Assembly: GCF_001270745.1 (NCBI RefSeq)
Contig: NZ_LFXL01000032.1
Span: 1 to 64,000, forward strand
Source: Jiangella muralis
GTDB taxonomy: Bacteria; Actinomycetota; Actinomycetes; Jiangellales; Jiangellaceae
DNA length: 64,000 bases
Reading direction: 5' to 3'
Position numbers and translations under genes: made by a program. Shown here in pieces: positions 1 through 7,949 of this stretch (the first letter of the stretch is position 1; each line of letters opens with the position of its first letter). Under the pieces are notes generated by a model. The model was given only the letters and a program-made list of their open reading frames with translations, searched no databases and was not told where the DNA came from.

Positions 1-2
1 GC

Positions 3-68
3 CACACCGCGCTCGGCGGCATGTCACCAGCAGACCTCGTGCCCAACCTCCGTGGACAGAACAGCTAG
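3..68 (+). mobile_element. C-terminal tail of an IS3-type transposase, cut by the window edge
   Basis: The frame opening at base 3 reads HTALGGMSPADLV and continues to a TAG at 66-68. The (R)xHTALGGxSPA pattern is how the integrase (orfB) subunit of IS3-related elements usually ends. Only about 21 residues lie in the window, so whether the element is intact cannot be judged. No inverted repeat typical of an IS end is obvious in the 10 bases before the next gene, so it may be a remnant. It lies just beyond the Tad genes. Confidence 0.45.
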
Positions 69-78
69 CGGAGGCTGT

Positions 79-507
79 TCAGGCGTAGGACCAGCCGGAC
101 CAGGCGGTGATCTCGATCAGGATGATCGGCCCGCGCGGCGGATCGGCTCGGTACTGGCTGTAGCGCATGCTCAGCGCGACGAGCGCACCGTCGCGGCCGT
201 TGCCGTTGTCGAGGATGATCGCCCGGCCGTCGGCGCGGGCCCACCAGAGTTGCGTCCAGTCCTCGTCGTAGTGGTCGCACATGAGCGACACCAGCGGGTT
301 CTCTGCGATGTTGCGCAGCCGCCGCAATGCGAGGGTGGTCTTCGGCTTCTGGTCGACGGCGATCACGATGCGGTCGGTGCCGGACGACGTCACGAGTGCG
401 AACGTCACGGGGACCAGGTGCGGCTGACCGTCGGTGCCGGTCGTGGCAAGGTGGGCGACCCGAGCCGCCACCATCCGCTGCCTGCACGTTTCCGGCGTCA
501 GCCGCAC
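79..507 (-). CDS. PPOX-class (pyridoxamine-oxidase-like) flavin/F420-dependent protein
   Basis: 142 residues with the split-barrel flavin-binding fold: the N-terminal RVAHLATTGTDGQPHLVPV strand pair, a central QKPKTTLALRRLRNIAENP segment and a C-terminal SWSYA-type end. This pattern matches the small actinobacterial PPOX family (TIGR03668-like) that uses F420 or FMN; the substrate is unknown. The start is GTG at 507; an ATG 10 bases upstream lies in another frame. It follows tadC by 38 bases on the same strand and may be co-transcribed, but has no known role in Tad export. Its position is where pilin genes would be expected in a complete Tad locus. Confidence 0.75.
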   Translation of the reverse strand: MRLTPETCRQRMVAARVAHLATTGTDGQPHLVPVTFALVTSSGTDRIVIAVDQKPKTTLALRRLRNIAENPLVSLMCDHYDEDWTQLWWARADGRAIILDNGNGRDGALVALSMRYSQYRADPPRGPIILIEITAWSGWSYA

Positions 508-544
508 GACGCATCACCCCGGGGTCGAGGCTACCGGTGCGGCA

Positions 545-1366
545 TCAGAGCAGCAGCGGTCCCGAGGTCGCGATGATCGGCACGACTCCGACCAGCACGA
601 ACGCCGGCAGGAAGCAGAGCCCCAGCGGCGCGGCGGCCCGAGCGCCCAAGGACCGGGCACGCGCCTCTCCGGCCCATCGGGCAGCATCGCGGGCGTCGGC
701 GGCAACACGCTCCAGAACCGGCGACGGCGACGTTCCTCTCGTCATTGCCGCTGTGAGGGCTCTGGCCAGCGGCCGGACCGCCGGCTCGGCCGCGAGGCCG
801 GACCAGGCCCGGTCCGGTTCGACGCCGACGCTGGCCGCCGCCGCGGCGTCGATGAGCGCGCGGCCGAGTGGTCCACCGATCGCCGCTCCGACGGACTCAG
901 CAGCCGCCGCGGGCGGGCAACCGGCCGACAGCGCCGCCGTCATGAGGTCCGCAGCGAGCGGCAGCATCGCGACGATCCGTTCTCGGTCGCGCTTCCGAGA
1001 CGCCGGTTCGAGCCGGCCCAGCCCGACCCAGGCCGCCGCAACGACGCCGGCACCGAGGACGAGTCCGGTCGCGTCGCCGAACACCAAGAACGCGGCGACG
1101 CCAGCAACCGTGGCCGCAAATCCACGACTCGTGTTGGAGACCGTGGCCGGGCCGGGAGCTTCGGGACCACCGACCCTCCCGTGGCCTTCCGCCCCGCCCC
1201 GTGGGCGCGAGCGGCCAGACCGACCGGGTTCTGTGGTACCCGCCCGCGACCTGGTCCAGCGCTGCTCACGTTGGCGCAGAACGGTACGGAGCCGGACCAC
1301 TCCGGGCGCGGGCGCGAACGCCACGGCGGCTGCGAGCGCGGCGCACAGGATGGACAACAGCGTCAC
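545..1366 (-). CDS. tadC: TadC-like type II secretion F-domain membrane protein
   Basis: 273 residues with a hydrophobic N-terminus (MTLLSILCAALAAAVAF), a second hydrophobic stretch after the ATVAGVAAFLVFG region, a cytoplasmic helical domain (LAADLMTAALSAGCPP, typical of T2SSF) and a C-terminal hydrophobic end (LCFLPAFVLVGVVPIIA). It is the second inner-membrane platform protein of a Tad/Flp apparatus, working with TadB and the ATPase TadA. It starts with GTG, 81 bases after tadB ends. Corresponds in order to Rv3657c of M. tuberculosis (synteny from memory). Confidence 0.8.
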   Translation of the reverse strand: MTLLSILCAALAAAVAFAPAPGVVRLRTVLRQREQRWTRSRAGTTEPGRSGRSRPRGGAEGHGRVGGPEAPGPATVSNTSRGFAATVAGVAAFLVFGDATGLVLGAGVVAAAWVGLGRLEPASRKRDRERIVAMLPLAADLMTAALSAGCPPAAAAESVGAAIGGPLGRALIDAAAAASVGVEPDRAWSGLAAEPAVRPLARALTAAMTRGTSPSPVLERVAADARDAARWAGEARARSLGARAAAPLGLCFLPAFVLVGVVPIIATSGPLLL

Positions 1367-1447
1367 GGTCGGCTCACCGGCCTCGCCTCGGGCGCACGCG
1401 GAGACGACGCACGGCTCGCGGCCGCCGGCAAGCCGTGCCCAGCGCCG

Positions 1448-2269
1448 TCACGGCTCCCACGTCGACCTCGTCTGCCGCGACACCCGGTCGACCCAGAACA
1501 GCCCGGCCGCGACGAACAGCACGGCGAGCACCAGGCAGGCGAGCCCGTATGGCGTCCCGGTCAGGAAGCCGACCGCGGCGCCGTCACCCGCCGAGAACAG
1601 CAGCAATGTCACCGCTGGCAGGCACGCCATCAGCCGTGCCGTCGCCCGGACGGAGGCCAGCTGCGCATCGGACTCGCGCCGGACGGTCGCCTCGGCGCGT
1701 ACCGAGTCGGCCACCGCGACGAGCGCCGAGGACGGTGCCGCACCCGTACGCTCCGACACCTCCCAGGCCGCCGCGACCGCGTGCAGCGCGCCAGCTCCCG
1801 GCAGTACGCCGGTGACTCGCAGGGCGTCCGAGGGATCGCCGCCGAGCGCAGCACGTCCCGCCGCGGGGCCGAACAGTTCGGGCCACTCGTCGGCGACCGC
1901 GCTCAGCGCCCGGGCAGGCGGAACACCCGAGGCGAGCTCACCCGCGAGCGCCACGCAGCCTTCTGCGACGTCGGATTCACGATGTCGCCGGGCCAGTCGC
2001 TGCCGCCGACGCCGCAGCCACACCCGTCCGAGCGGGACGGCGAGCAGACCGGCCACCAGCCCAGCCGATCCCGCGACCATGAGGCCGGTTGCCCCGGTCA
2101 CGATCGCCCCGCCGATGAGTAGTACTCGCGGCGAGAGCCGCCGCAACGCACCCACAGGACGACCCGCGGGCCGGCCGAGCCGCGTCTCCAGCAATGACGG
2201 ACGCCCGGCCCACACGACCGCCGCCAACCCGCCCAGCACGATCGCCAGCAGCCCCGTCACGGCTCCCAC
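1448..2269 (-). CDS. tadB: TadB-like type II secretion F-domain membrane protein
   Basis: 273 residues with an N-terminal membrane segment (GLLAIVLGGLAAVVWAG), a mid-protein hydrophobic pair (LLIGGAIVTGATGLMVAGSA), the T2SSF helical domain with the CVALAGELASGVPPARAL motif, and a C-terminal pair (LMACLPAVTLLLFSAG, LACLVLAVLFVAAGLFWV). Platform protein of the Tad apparatus. The GTG start overlaps the last 13 bases of tadA, so translation is probably coupled. A 15-bp sequence at its start (2255-2269) recurs exactly at its stop (1446-1460). Confidence 0.82.
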   Translation of the reverse strand: MGAVTGLLAIVLGGLAAVVWAGRPSLLETRLGRPAGRPVGALRRLSPRVLLIGGAIVTGATGLMVAGSAGLVAGLLAVPLGRVWLRRRRQRLARRHRESDVAEGCVALAGELASGVPPARALSAVADEWPELFGPAAGRAALGGDPSDALRVTGVLPGAGALHAVAAAWEVSERTGAAPSSALVAVADSVRAEATVRRESDAQLASVRATARLMACLPAVTLLLFSAGDGAAVGFLTGTPYGLACLVLAVLFVAAGLFWVDRVSRQTRSTWEP

Positions 2270-3465
2270 CCCCGCCCCGCGAGCAGATCGGCCAGCACAC
2301 CGAACCCCGGACCGCGCGCCACCGCACCGTCGCCGTCCACCCGGAAGGCCGCCGCCGTCGCCAGCCCACCGCCACCCGGACCACCCTCGCCGCCGGCCGC
2401 ACCCACCCCACCCGCACCGTCACCGCCGACCACGTCGACCTGCACCACTCGGCGCCGGCCGTCGTCGTCTCGGATGAGGTGAACCACGACATCGAGAGCC
2501 GCCCGTGCCTGTGCGTGCACCGCCGCCCGGCCCAGTCCGGCAGCCAGCCCGAGCGCCTCCAGCCGCGCCGGCACGTCCGCCGTCGAGTTGGCGTGCAGCG
2601 TGCCGCACCCGCCCTCGTGACCCGTGTTCAGCGCAGCCAGCAGGTCGACGACCTCGGCACCGCGGACCTCGCCGACAACGATCCGGTCGGGCCGCATCCG
2701 CAGCGCCTGCCGGACCAGCACGTCGAGTCCGATGCGACCGGCGCCTTCGACATTGGCCGCCCGTGCCTCGAGCCGGACCACGTGCGGGTGATCAGGACGC
2801 AACTCGCCGGCATCCTCGACGAGCACGATGCGCTCGCGTGGATCGCAGGCGCCGAGCAACGCCTCGAGCACCGTGGTCTTGCCGGAGCCCGTCCGACCCG
2901 TGATCAGGAACGCCAGCCGGGCCTGCACGAGCGCCGTCAGCCAGGGCTCCAGTGCGCCGGGGACCGTGCCCGCGGCGACGAGGTCGGCGAGGCTCAAGGC
3001 GCGCCCGGATGGGACCCGCAGCGAGATGACCGTGCCGTCCGGCGCGACCGGCGGGACGACGGCGTGCAGCCGCACGCCACCGGCCAACCGGGCGTCGACA
3101 TACGGGACCGCATCGTCGAGCCGGCGGCCGGCCGAGGCGGCGAGCCGAACCGCGAGCCGCCGCACTGCGGTCTCGTCCCGGAACCGCGCGGGCTCGCGCC
3201 GCAAGCCGTCACCGTCGTCGATCCAGACCTCGTCCGGCGCATTGACGAGCACGTCCGTCACGCCGGGACGGCGCAGCAGCGGATCGAGCGGACCGGCGCC
3301 GATGATCTCGGCCCGCAGCGCCTCGGTGACCTCCAGCACCGCGGCGTCGCCGAGCACGGCGCCCTCGGAGCGCAGCAGTGCGGCGACCCGAGCGGGCGTT
3401 GGCGCCTCAGCGGCCTGCGCGAGGGTGCCCCGGATCCGGTCGAGCAGCGTTTCGTCGAACCTCAT
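2257..3465 (-). CDS. tadA: TadA-family secretion/pilus ATPase
   Basis: 402 residues from the ATG at 3465, which overlaps the ssd stop in ATGA; the open frame extends further upstream but only antisense-like arginine-rich sequence is there. Walker A is GRTGSGKTT near residues 190-198, followed by the Asp box (VLVEDAGELRPDHPHV), Walker B-like RMRPDRIVVGEVRGAE and the His box GHEGGCGTLHANS, all diagnostic of CpaF/TadA hexameric ATPases (VirB11-like). It would power TadB/TadC. The C-terminal 50 residues are glycine-rich. Equivalent to Rv3659c. Confidence 0.93.
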   Translation of the reverse strand: MRFDETLLDRIRGTLAQAAEAPTPARVAALLRSEGAVLGDAAVLEVTEALRAEIIGAGPLDPLLRRPGVTDVLVNAPDEVWIDDGDGLRREPARFRDETAVRRLAVRLAASAGRRLDDAVPYVDARLAGGVRLHAVVPPVAPDGTVISLRVPSGRALSLADLVAAGTVPGALEPWLTALVQARLAFLITGRTGSGKTTVLEALLGACDPRERIVLVEDAGELRPDHPHVVRLEARAANVEGAGRIGLDVLVRQALRMRPDRIVVGEVRGAEVVDLLAALNTGHEGGCGTLHANSTADVPARLEALGLAAGLGRAAVHAQARAALDVVVHLIRDDDGRRRVVQVDVVGGDGAGGVGAAGGEGGPGGGGLATAAAFRVDGDGAVARGPGFGVLADLLAGRGWEP

Positions 3466-4589
3466 GCGCCGACCAGCCGATGGTCGCGCAGGAGCGATTC
3501 CAGTAGCCGGCCGCACCCTTGGACCAGTGGCCCCTTGTTGTCCAGGCCGGGCGATTCGCCGCGATCGAGCTGCGTGCCGAGCCGGTACTCGGCGGGCAGA
3601 TGCTGGGCGAACGGCAGCCCGAGCGCCATCGCGACGTCCGGCCCACGCAGCCCGGAGGACGACGGTCCACGCGTCACCACACGCACGTCGGCGGCGAGCG
3701 TGGTGAGGCTCGCCGCGACCCGCGTGGCCGACGCGACCGCCCGCACCTCGGCCGGCACGACCAGGAGCACGGAAGCACACAGTCCGATGGCGTACTCGGC
3801 GGCAGCATCGGGCCAGCGCGGCAGATCGAGCACGACCAGGTCGGCGGCCCGTTTGGCGGCGGCCAGGACCACGTCAGCGGCGTCGGGCGCGAGCGTCAGC
3901 AGGTCGCCGCGATCCCAGGACAGGACGGCCAGCCCGTGGCGTCCGGGCAGTTCTGACCGCAGCGCCCGAGCGCCGAGCCGGCCCTTGCTGTCGGCGAGGT
4001 CGGGCCAGCGCAGGCCGGTGACGTCCTCGGCGCCGAGGACGAGGTCGAGGCCGCCGCCGAGGGGATCGAGGTCGGCCAGGATGACCGCCATCCCCTGCCG
4101 GCTTGCCGTCACCGCCAGGCCAGTGGCCAGCACGGATGCGCCAGCTCCGCCGCGACCACCCATGACGCCGACCACCAGCGCCTCCCCGTCGCCGCCCTCG
4201 GCCGCGTCGGCGAACCGGCCCGCCAGCCAGGGTTCGCCCGCCGGGAAGAACAGCACCTGTTCGGCCCCGATGGCGACGCCGCGCCGCCAGATACCGGCGT
4301 CGTCCTCGTGATCGCCGATCAGGATGACGCCCGGCCGACGTGGCAGCGACATCGCCGCGACCGCGTCGGCCTCGTCGTCGCCGACGACCACCAGTGGGAC
4401 GTGTGACCAGCGTGATCGTGCAGATTCGGGGCGGTCGACGACCTCGAGCTCGACGGAAGCGGCGGCCGCGAGCCGCAGCAGATCGTCGAGGACGGCATCG
4501 TTGCGGGTGATGACCAGCGGCCGTGGTGGCGGCGGCACGTCGATCGGCCTGGCCGGGCGGCGGCGGGGGTGGGTGGCGGTGCGGGACAC
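3462..4589 (-). CDS. ssd: Ssd/TadZ-like septum-site-determining protein
   Basis: 375 residues. The first 130 form a receiver-like domain (PLVITRNDAVLDDLLRLA, then VVVGDDEADAV), followed by a MinD/ParA-type nucleotide-binding domain starting at GVMGGRGGAGAS near residues 141-152. This P-loop lacks both lysines of the deviant Walker A, as expected of Ssd proteins rather than true MinD. It is known in mycobacteria as a septum-site regulator and is also the TadZ-like localizer of the Tad machine. Start GTG at 4589 has a good GGAGG ribosome site five bases upstream. First gene of the leftward ssd-tadA-tadB-tadC operon. Confidence 0.88.
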   Translation of the reverse strand: MSRTATHPRRRPARPIDVPPPPRPLVITRNDAVLDDLLRLAAAASVELEVVDRPESARSRWSHVPLVVVGDDEADAVAAMSLPRRPGVILIGDHEDDAGIWRRGVAIGAEQVLFFPAGEPWLAGRFADAAEGGDGEALVVGVMGGRGGAGASVLATGLAVTASRQGMAVILADLDPLGGGLDLVLGAEDVTGLRWPDLADSKGRLGARALRSELPGRHGLAVLSWDRGDLLTLAPDAADVVLAAAKRAADLVVLDLPRWPDAAAEYAIGLCASVLLVVPAEVRAVASATRVAASLTTLAADVRVVTRGPSSSGLRGPDVAMALGLPFAQHLPAEYRLGTQLDRGESPGLDNKGPLVQGCGRLLESLLRDHRLVGA

Positions 4590-4658
4590 GGGGACCTCCG
4601 GGGATGGGTGCGGAACTCCCTTCCACCCTTGCTGTCGCGAGCGGTTCGTTCGCGGGCC

Positions 4659-4707
4659 GATTCGCCGAATGTGGACAACTCGGCGAATCCGCTGGGCTTG
4701 TGGACAA
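4659..4707. promoter_or_regulatory. palindrome around a DnaA-box sequence upstream of ssd
   Basis: A perfect 10-bp inverted repeat, GATTCGCCGA (4659-4668) and TCGGCGAATC (4680-4689), encloses TGTGGACAA (4670-4678). An identical TGTGGACAA follows at 4699-4707. Its complement TTGTCCACA equals the actinobacterial DnaA box. It lies 70-120 bases upstream of ssd, where a promoter or operator would be. The symmetry is seen directly; DnaA binding is inference. Confidence 0.5.
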
Positions 4708-4709
4708 CT

Positions 4710-5100
4710 GCTTGTCTGGGTGTGGGTCGCAGCCGCCGATCGGGAGGCCCTTGGCGCTGGTAACGGGCGGTGGGCGGTACGGCCGACAGCCGCAAGTCGA
4801 CGGCGGACCGCTCAACGGCGCGGCCATCGATTGGGCGGAAGCCCCGCGCCCCGGCGCGTCGCGGCCAGCCAAGGGCGGGAACGGCGGCGGGCTGGGCGGG
4901 CTAGTGGGGTCGCCGACCGCGCCAACGCGTGTGGAGGTGGCGGACGACCTGACTCGTCCGGAGCACCGACGCCGCCAACGTCAGGTGCCCGGCGCCACCA
5001 CCTCATGTGCCCGGCGCCCTCCAGCGCCCGGCCCAGCAGGCAACCGAGCGGCCGAGTGATCCGGAAACCGTCCCCCTCGCCCGAGGGTGGGTGACCGGCA
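4710..5100. other. intergenic stretch without a recognised gene
   Basis: Between the ssd upstream palindrome and the 6C RNA there is about 390 bases of GC-rich sequence. Open frames cross it on both strands but have no ribosome site, no recognisable domain and strongly biased arginine/proline composition. I see no repeat, tRNA or clear terminator in it. Confidence 0.5.
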
Positions 5101-5103
5101 CCG

Positions 5104-5146
5104 GAAAAAAGACACGGCCCCTGCCGGGTGGGAGGCAGGAGCCGTG
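5104..5146 (-). terminator. intrinsic terminator of the 6C RNA
   Basis: Stem CACGGC-C-CCTGCC (5113-5125) pairs with GGCAGG-A-GCCGTG (5134-5146) around an 8-base loop. On the minus strand it is followed by six T (5110-5105). It is one of very few U-tract terminators in this window. Confidence 0.88.
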
Positions 5147-5205
5147 CGGACCCGGCCAGGGGGGCGGGCCGGGTCAAAAGGCGGCGGGGGGGTGCCGCCA
5201 GAACG
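5104..5205 (-). ncRNA. 6C small RNA
   Basis: Read on the minus strand there are three hairpins in order. The first (5199-5180) has a GGCGGC/GCCGCC stem and a loop with seven C. The second (5173-5151) has a CCCGGCC/GGCCGGG stem and a loop with six C. The third is a terminator with a T6 tract. Two adjacent hairpins with at least six C in each loop define the actinobacterial 6C RNA (B11 in M. tuberculosis), which lies between the ssd and HAD-phosphatase genes (Rv3660c/Rv3661), exactly as here. The C-rich loops are known to pair with G-rich mRNA sites. The 5' end near 5205 is estimated. Confidence 0.88.
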
Positions 5206-5317
5206 CATCGTCCCCAACGGCGGCTGGGGCCAAACCCACGCGACGACTTTTAATCCGCGCCCGCCACGGAGTCGCCTGGGGCGCGGCTCCGGGCACACGC
5301 GGATATCCTCGTTACTC

Positions 5318-6127
5318 GTGGACAACGACGACCGCCCTCCGACCGCGGCGTTCTTCGACCTCGATAAGACGATCATCGCGAAGTCGAGCACGCTGGCCTT
5401 CTCCAAGAGCTTCTACCAGGGCGGTCTGATCAACCGTCGAGCTGTGCTGCGCAGCGCGTACGCCCAGTTCGTCTATCTGGTGGGCGGCGCCGACCACGAC
5501 CAGATGGAGCGCATGCGCGAATACCTGTCCGGCCTGGTCACCGGCTGGGACGTGCAGGTGGTCAAGGACATCGTGGCCGAGACGCTGCACACGATCGTCG
5601 ACCCGATCGTCTACGACGAGGCGGTCACGCTGATCGAGGAGCACCACCTGGCCGGCCGCGAGGTCGTCGTGGTGTCGTCGAGCGGCGCGGAGGTGGTCGA
5701 GCCGATCGGCGACATGCTGGGGGCCGACCGCGTCATCGCGACCCGCATGGTCGTGGGCGACGACGGGAAGTACACCGGCGAGATCGACTTCTACGCGTAC
5801 GGCGACAACAAGGCCGAGGCGGTCCGCGAGCTGGCCAAGGACAAGGGCTACGACCTCAGCCGCAGCTACGCGTACACGGACTCGGCGACCGACCTGCCGA
5901 TGCTGGAGGCGGTCGGCCACCCGTACGCCGTCAACCCCGACCGCGCGCTGCGCCGTGCCGCCGCCGACAACGGCTGGCCGGTGCTGGTGTTCTCGAAGCC
6001 GGTCGCGCTGCGCCAGCGGGCGTCGATCCGGGACGCGCCGAAGCCGGCCATCGCGGCGGCGGCGATCAGCGCGGGGGCGGCGGCCGCGGGGCTGGCCTGG
6101 TACGCCGTCCGGCGGCGCCGCTCCTGA
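5318..6127 (+). CDS. HAD-IB family phosphatase (SerB-like)
   Basis: 269 residues from GTG at 5318. HAD motif I is FFDLDKTII with the catalytic Asp pair at residues 14 and 16; motif II is VVSSSGAEVVEP; the metal-binding motif is AYTDSATDLPML. The C-terminus ends in a hydrophobic anchor (IAAAAISAGAAAAGLAWYAV) followed by basic residues. This subfamily sits next to ssd across actinobacteria (Rv3661 type); the phosphate substrate is not known and could be a phospholipid or phosphoserine. The longer upstream frame is rejected because it would run antisense through the 6C RNA and has no homology-like sequence. Confidence 0.88.
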   Translation: MDNDDRPPTAAFFDLDKTIIAKSSTLAFSKSFYQGGLINRRAVLRSAYAQFVYLVGGADHDQMERMREYLSGLVTGWDVQVVKDIVAETLHTIVDPIVYDEAVTLIEEHHLAGREVVVVSSSGAEVVEPIGDMLGADRVIATRMVVGDDGKYTGEIDFYAYGDNKAEAVRELAKDKGYDLSRSYAYTDSATDLPMLEAVGHPYAVNPDRALRRAAADNGWPVLVFSKPVALRQRASIRDAPKPAIAAAAISAGAAAAGLAWYAVRRRRS

Positions 6128-6478
6128 GACCTGTGGATTGACGGAATCGGCTGGGACCTGCTGCCCCTCGGGCTAGACGAGAGCCGCGCGGCCGTCCTCC
6201 GTTGCCGCGGCGTCCCCCGCGGGTCCTCAGCACGCTGGACGTCAAGCAGTCGGCGAGCGCGATGACGGCCGGCGCGGCCGTGACGCCGCGTCGGCAAAGA
6301 AGGGCAGCGCCCGCCGAGCACCAGCGTGCACCACGGCCGCAAGTCCGCCGACGGCCCGCCTCCGGGCCGAGGCCCCCGCCGAAAGCCCGCCCGCCCCCGC
6401 CGCCCCGCAAGCGACCAGCCGACCACCGCGTCAGCACATCTCCCCGATCGACCGGCCAACGTGCGCCGAGGCGACCGA
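6128..6478. other. intergenic stretch without a recognised gene
   Basis: About 350 bases between two genes that face each other. Sequence is very GC-rich with proline/arginine-biased frames on both strands and no start with a ribosome site. Short complementary GC tracts exist, but no hairpin strong enough to call a terminator. Confidence 0.45.
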
Positions 6479-6931
6479 TCAGCCGCCGAGTTCGTGGCCC
6501 TTCTCGCGGTAGTACGACGCCTCGTCGTCGCGGCCGAGCTCGTAGAGGACCTCGCCGAGACGGGCGATGGCGGGACCGTGGCCGGCGTCGGCGGCGCGGC
6601 GGTAGAACCGTTCCGCGGAGTCGTACTCCTGCCGCTCCACATAAGAGTCGGCCAGGAACATCCAGTTGGAGATGTTGCCGGCGGACGGGTCGGTGACCTG
6701 CGTGGAGTCGACTGTCTGGCCCGTACTAACCACCGGCTGCTGCGCCAGTGCCCGCGATCCGACCACGAGCGCCCCGGAGACGACACCACAGACGGCGAGG
6801 ATCGTCGCCGACGCGGCGGTGGAGATCTCGACGTCCATGGCTATCGCCACGATCAGGGCAGCGAGCAGCACCACGACGCCGGCCAGAACGAACCACATGA
6901 CGTATCTGAGCCGGTTCCCCCGGTTCACCAT
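6479..6931 (-). CDS. membrane-anchored TPR/Sel1-like protein of unknown function
   Basis: 150 residues from ATG at 6931. Two adjacent hydrophobic segments (VMWFVLAGVVVLLAALIVAIA and ATILAVCGVVSGALVVG) are followed by a linker and a C-terminal helical repeat: WMFLADSYVERQEYDSAERFYRRAADAG and ARLGEVLYELGRDDEASYYREKG, the spacing of TPR/Sel1 units. Such proteins usually act as protein-protein scaffolds; no partner can be named. It is divergent from the next gene across a 100-base gap. Confidence 0.65.
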   Translation of the reverse strand: MVNRGNRLRYVMWFVLAGVVVLLAALIVAIAMDVEISTAASATILAVCGVVSGALVVGSRALAQQPVVSTGQTVDSTQVTDPSAGNISNWMFLADSYVERQEYDSAERFYRRAADAGHGPAIARLGEVLYELGRDDEASYYREKGHELGG

Positions 6932-7031
6932 AATTTCCGATCATGGCCTCGATGAGCAGACCTCGCAAACGGAACGAACCGTGACCGCCGCGTGATGTCC
7001 CGATGACCAGGTAGCGGGACACAATCGGTTC

Positions 7032-7946
7032 ATGCAGCCCGACGACGAGAGCGACGTGCCACTTGAGCTGGGCACTGTCGGTCCGACGCCCGTCGCCGAC
7101 ACCCCGGAGACGGACCGTCCGACGCCGCGATGGAGGGTCTGGAGCGGGCTGGGCGCGGCGCTGATCGTCGGCGCCGTCCTGGGCGTCGTCGCCAACAACG
7201 CGCGCAACGACGCCGCCGAGTACGCCGAGGTCGACCTGGTCCGCGGCTCGGTGGACGCCGAGTTCGGCTCGCCGCTGTCATCGAACTCGCAGCGGCTGTA
7301 CGTCAACCTGATCAACACCGGCCCGCGTGAACTGGAGATCCTCTCCGTCGACGTCGAGGGGTTCACGTCGCTGGACGACCCCGAGGGCGGCGGATCCGTC
7401 ACCGCGGCGCCGGGCGAGTGGGTCCGCGTCGGCGCGGTGGTCGAGGCGGACTGCGGCACCCGTCCGCCGGGAACGCTGCAGGTCCGCGTCCGCACGGCCT
7501 CCGGCGAGCAGACGGTCGTCGTGACCGGTCAGCCCGGCGACGACCAGCTGATCTGGGCCTGGCAGGGCGGATGTGAAACGGCCGACGGCACCGGCGTCTA
7601 CGTCGGCGACACCCGGACCGTCTCGGCCGACGCGAGCGGTGCGCGCATCGTCCTGCCGGTGTCCAACGGCAGCGAGGAGCCGCTCACCGTCACCGCGCTG
7701 GAGACGACGACCCCCGGCTTCACGATGAGCACCGATCCGCTGCCGATCGACATCGGGGCCGGAGAGACCGTGCAGGTCGAAACCGTATGGACGGTGACCG
7801 ACTGCGACGGCGCCGCACAGTTCGCCGAGGCGACCGTCGCCGTCAACATCCGCAACGAGAGCATGGACACCCGCGTCTCGCAGCCGCTGGGCAACCCGAC
7901 ACTGATCGAGCTGGTCCGCCTGGCGGTCCGCGTCTGCGAAACGTAA
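7032..7946 (+). CDS. single-pass membrane protein with Ig-like extracytoplasmic repeats
   Basis: 304 residues from ATG at 7032. About 38 polar residues precede one membrane segment (WSGLGAALIVGAVLGVVANN), then two beta-rich repeats of similar layout: LYVNLINTGPRELEILSVDVEGF and ARIVLPVSNGSEEPLTVTALETTTPGF. Each ends with a cysteine-containing strand (VEADCGTRP, VTDCDGAAQ). The topology is type II with an exported, immunoglobulin-like domain pair. I do not recognise the family; a role at the cell surface is inferred from topology only. Confidence 0.65.
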   Translation: MQPDDESDVPLELGTVGPTPVADTPETDRPTPRWRVWSGLGAALIVGAVLGVVANNARNDAAEYAEVDLVRGSVDAEFGSPLSSNSQRLYVNLINTGPRELEILSVDVEGFTSLDDPEGGGSVTAAPGEWVRVGAVVEADCGTRPPGTLQVRVRTASGEQTVVVTGQPGDDQLIWAWQGGCETADGTGVYVGDTRTVSADASGARIVLPVSNGSEEPLTVTALETTTPGFTMSTDPLPIDIGAGETVQVETVWTVTDCDGAAQFAEATVAVNIRNESMDTRVSQPLGNPTLIELVRLAVRVCET

Positions 7947-7949
7947 AGA

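Noticed and set aside
327-2477. 716-residue plus-strand open frame opposite the Tad genes
   Set aside because: Low-complexity Ser/Arg/Pro composition typical of an antisense frame in GC-rich DNA; the minus-strand frames have clear Tad domains.
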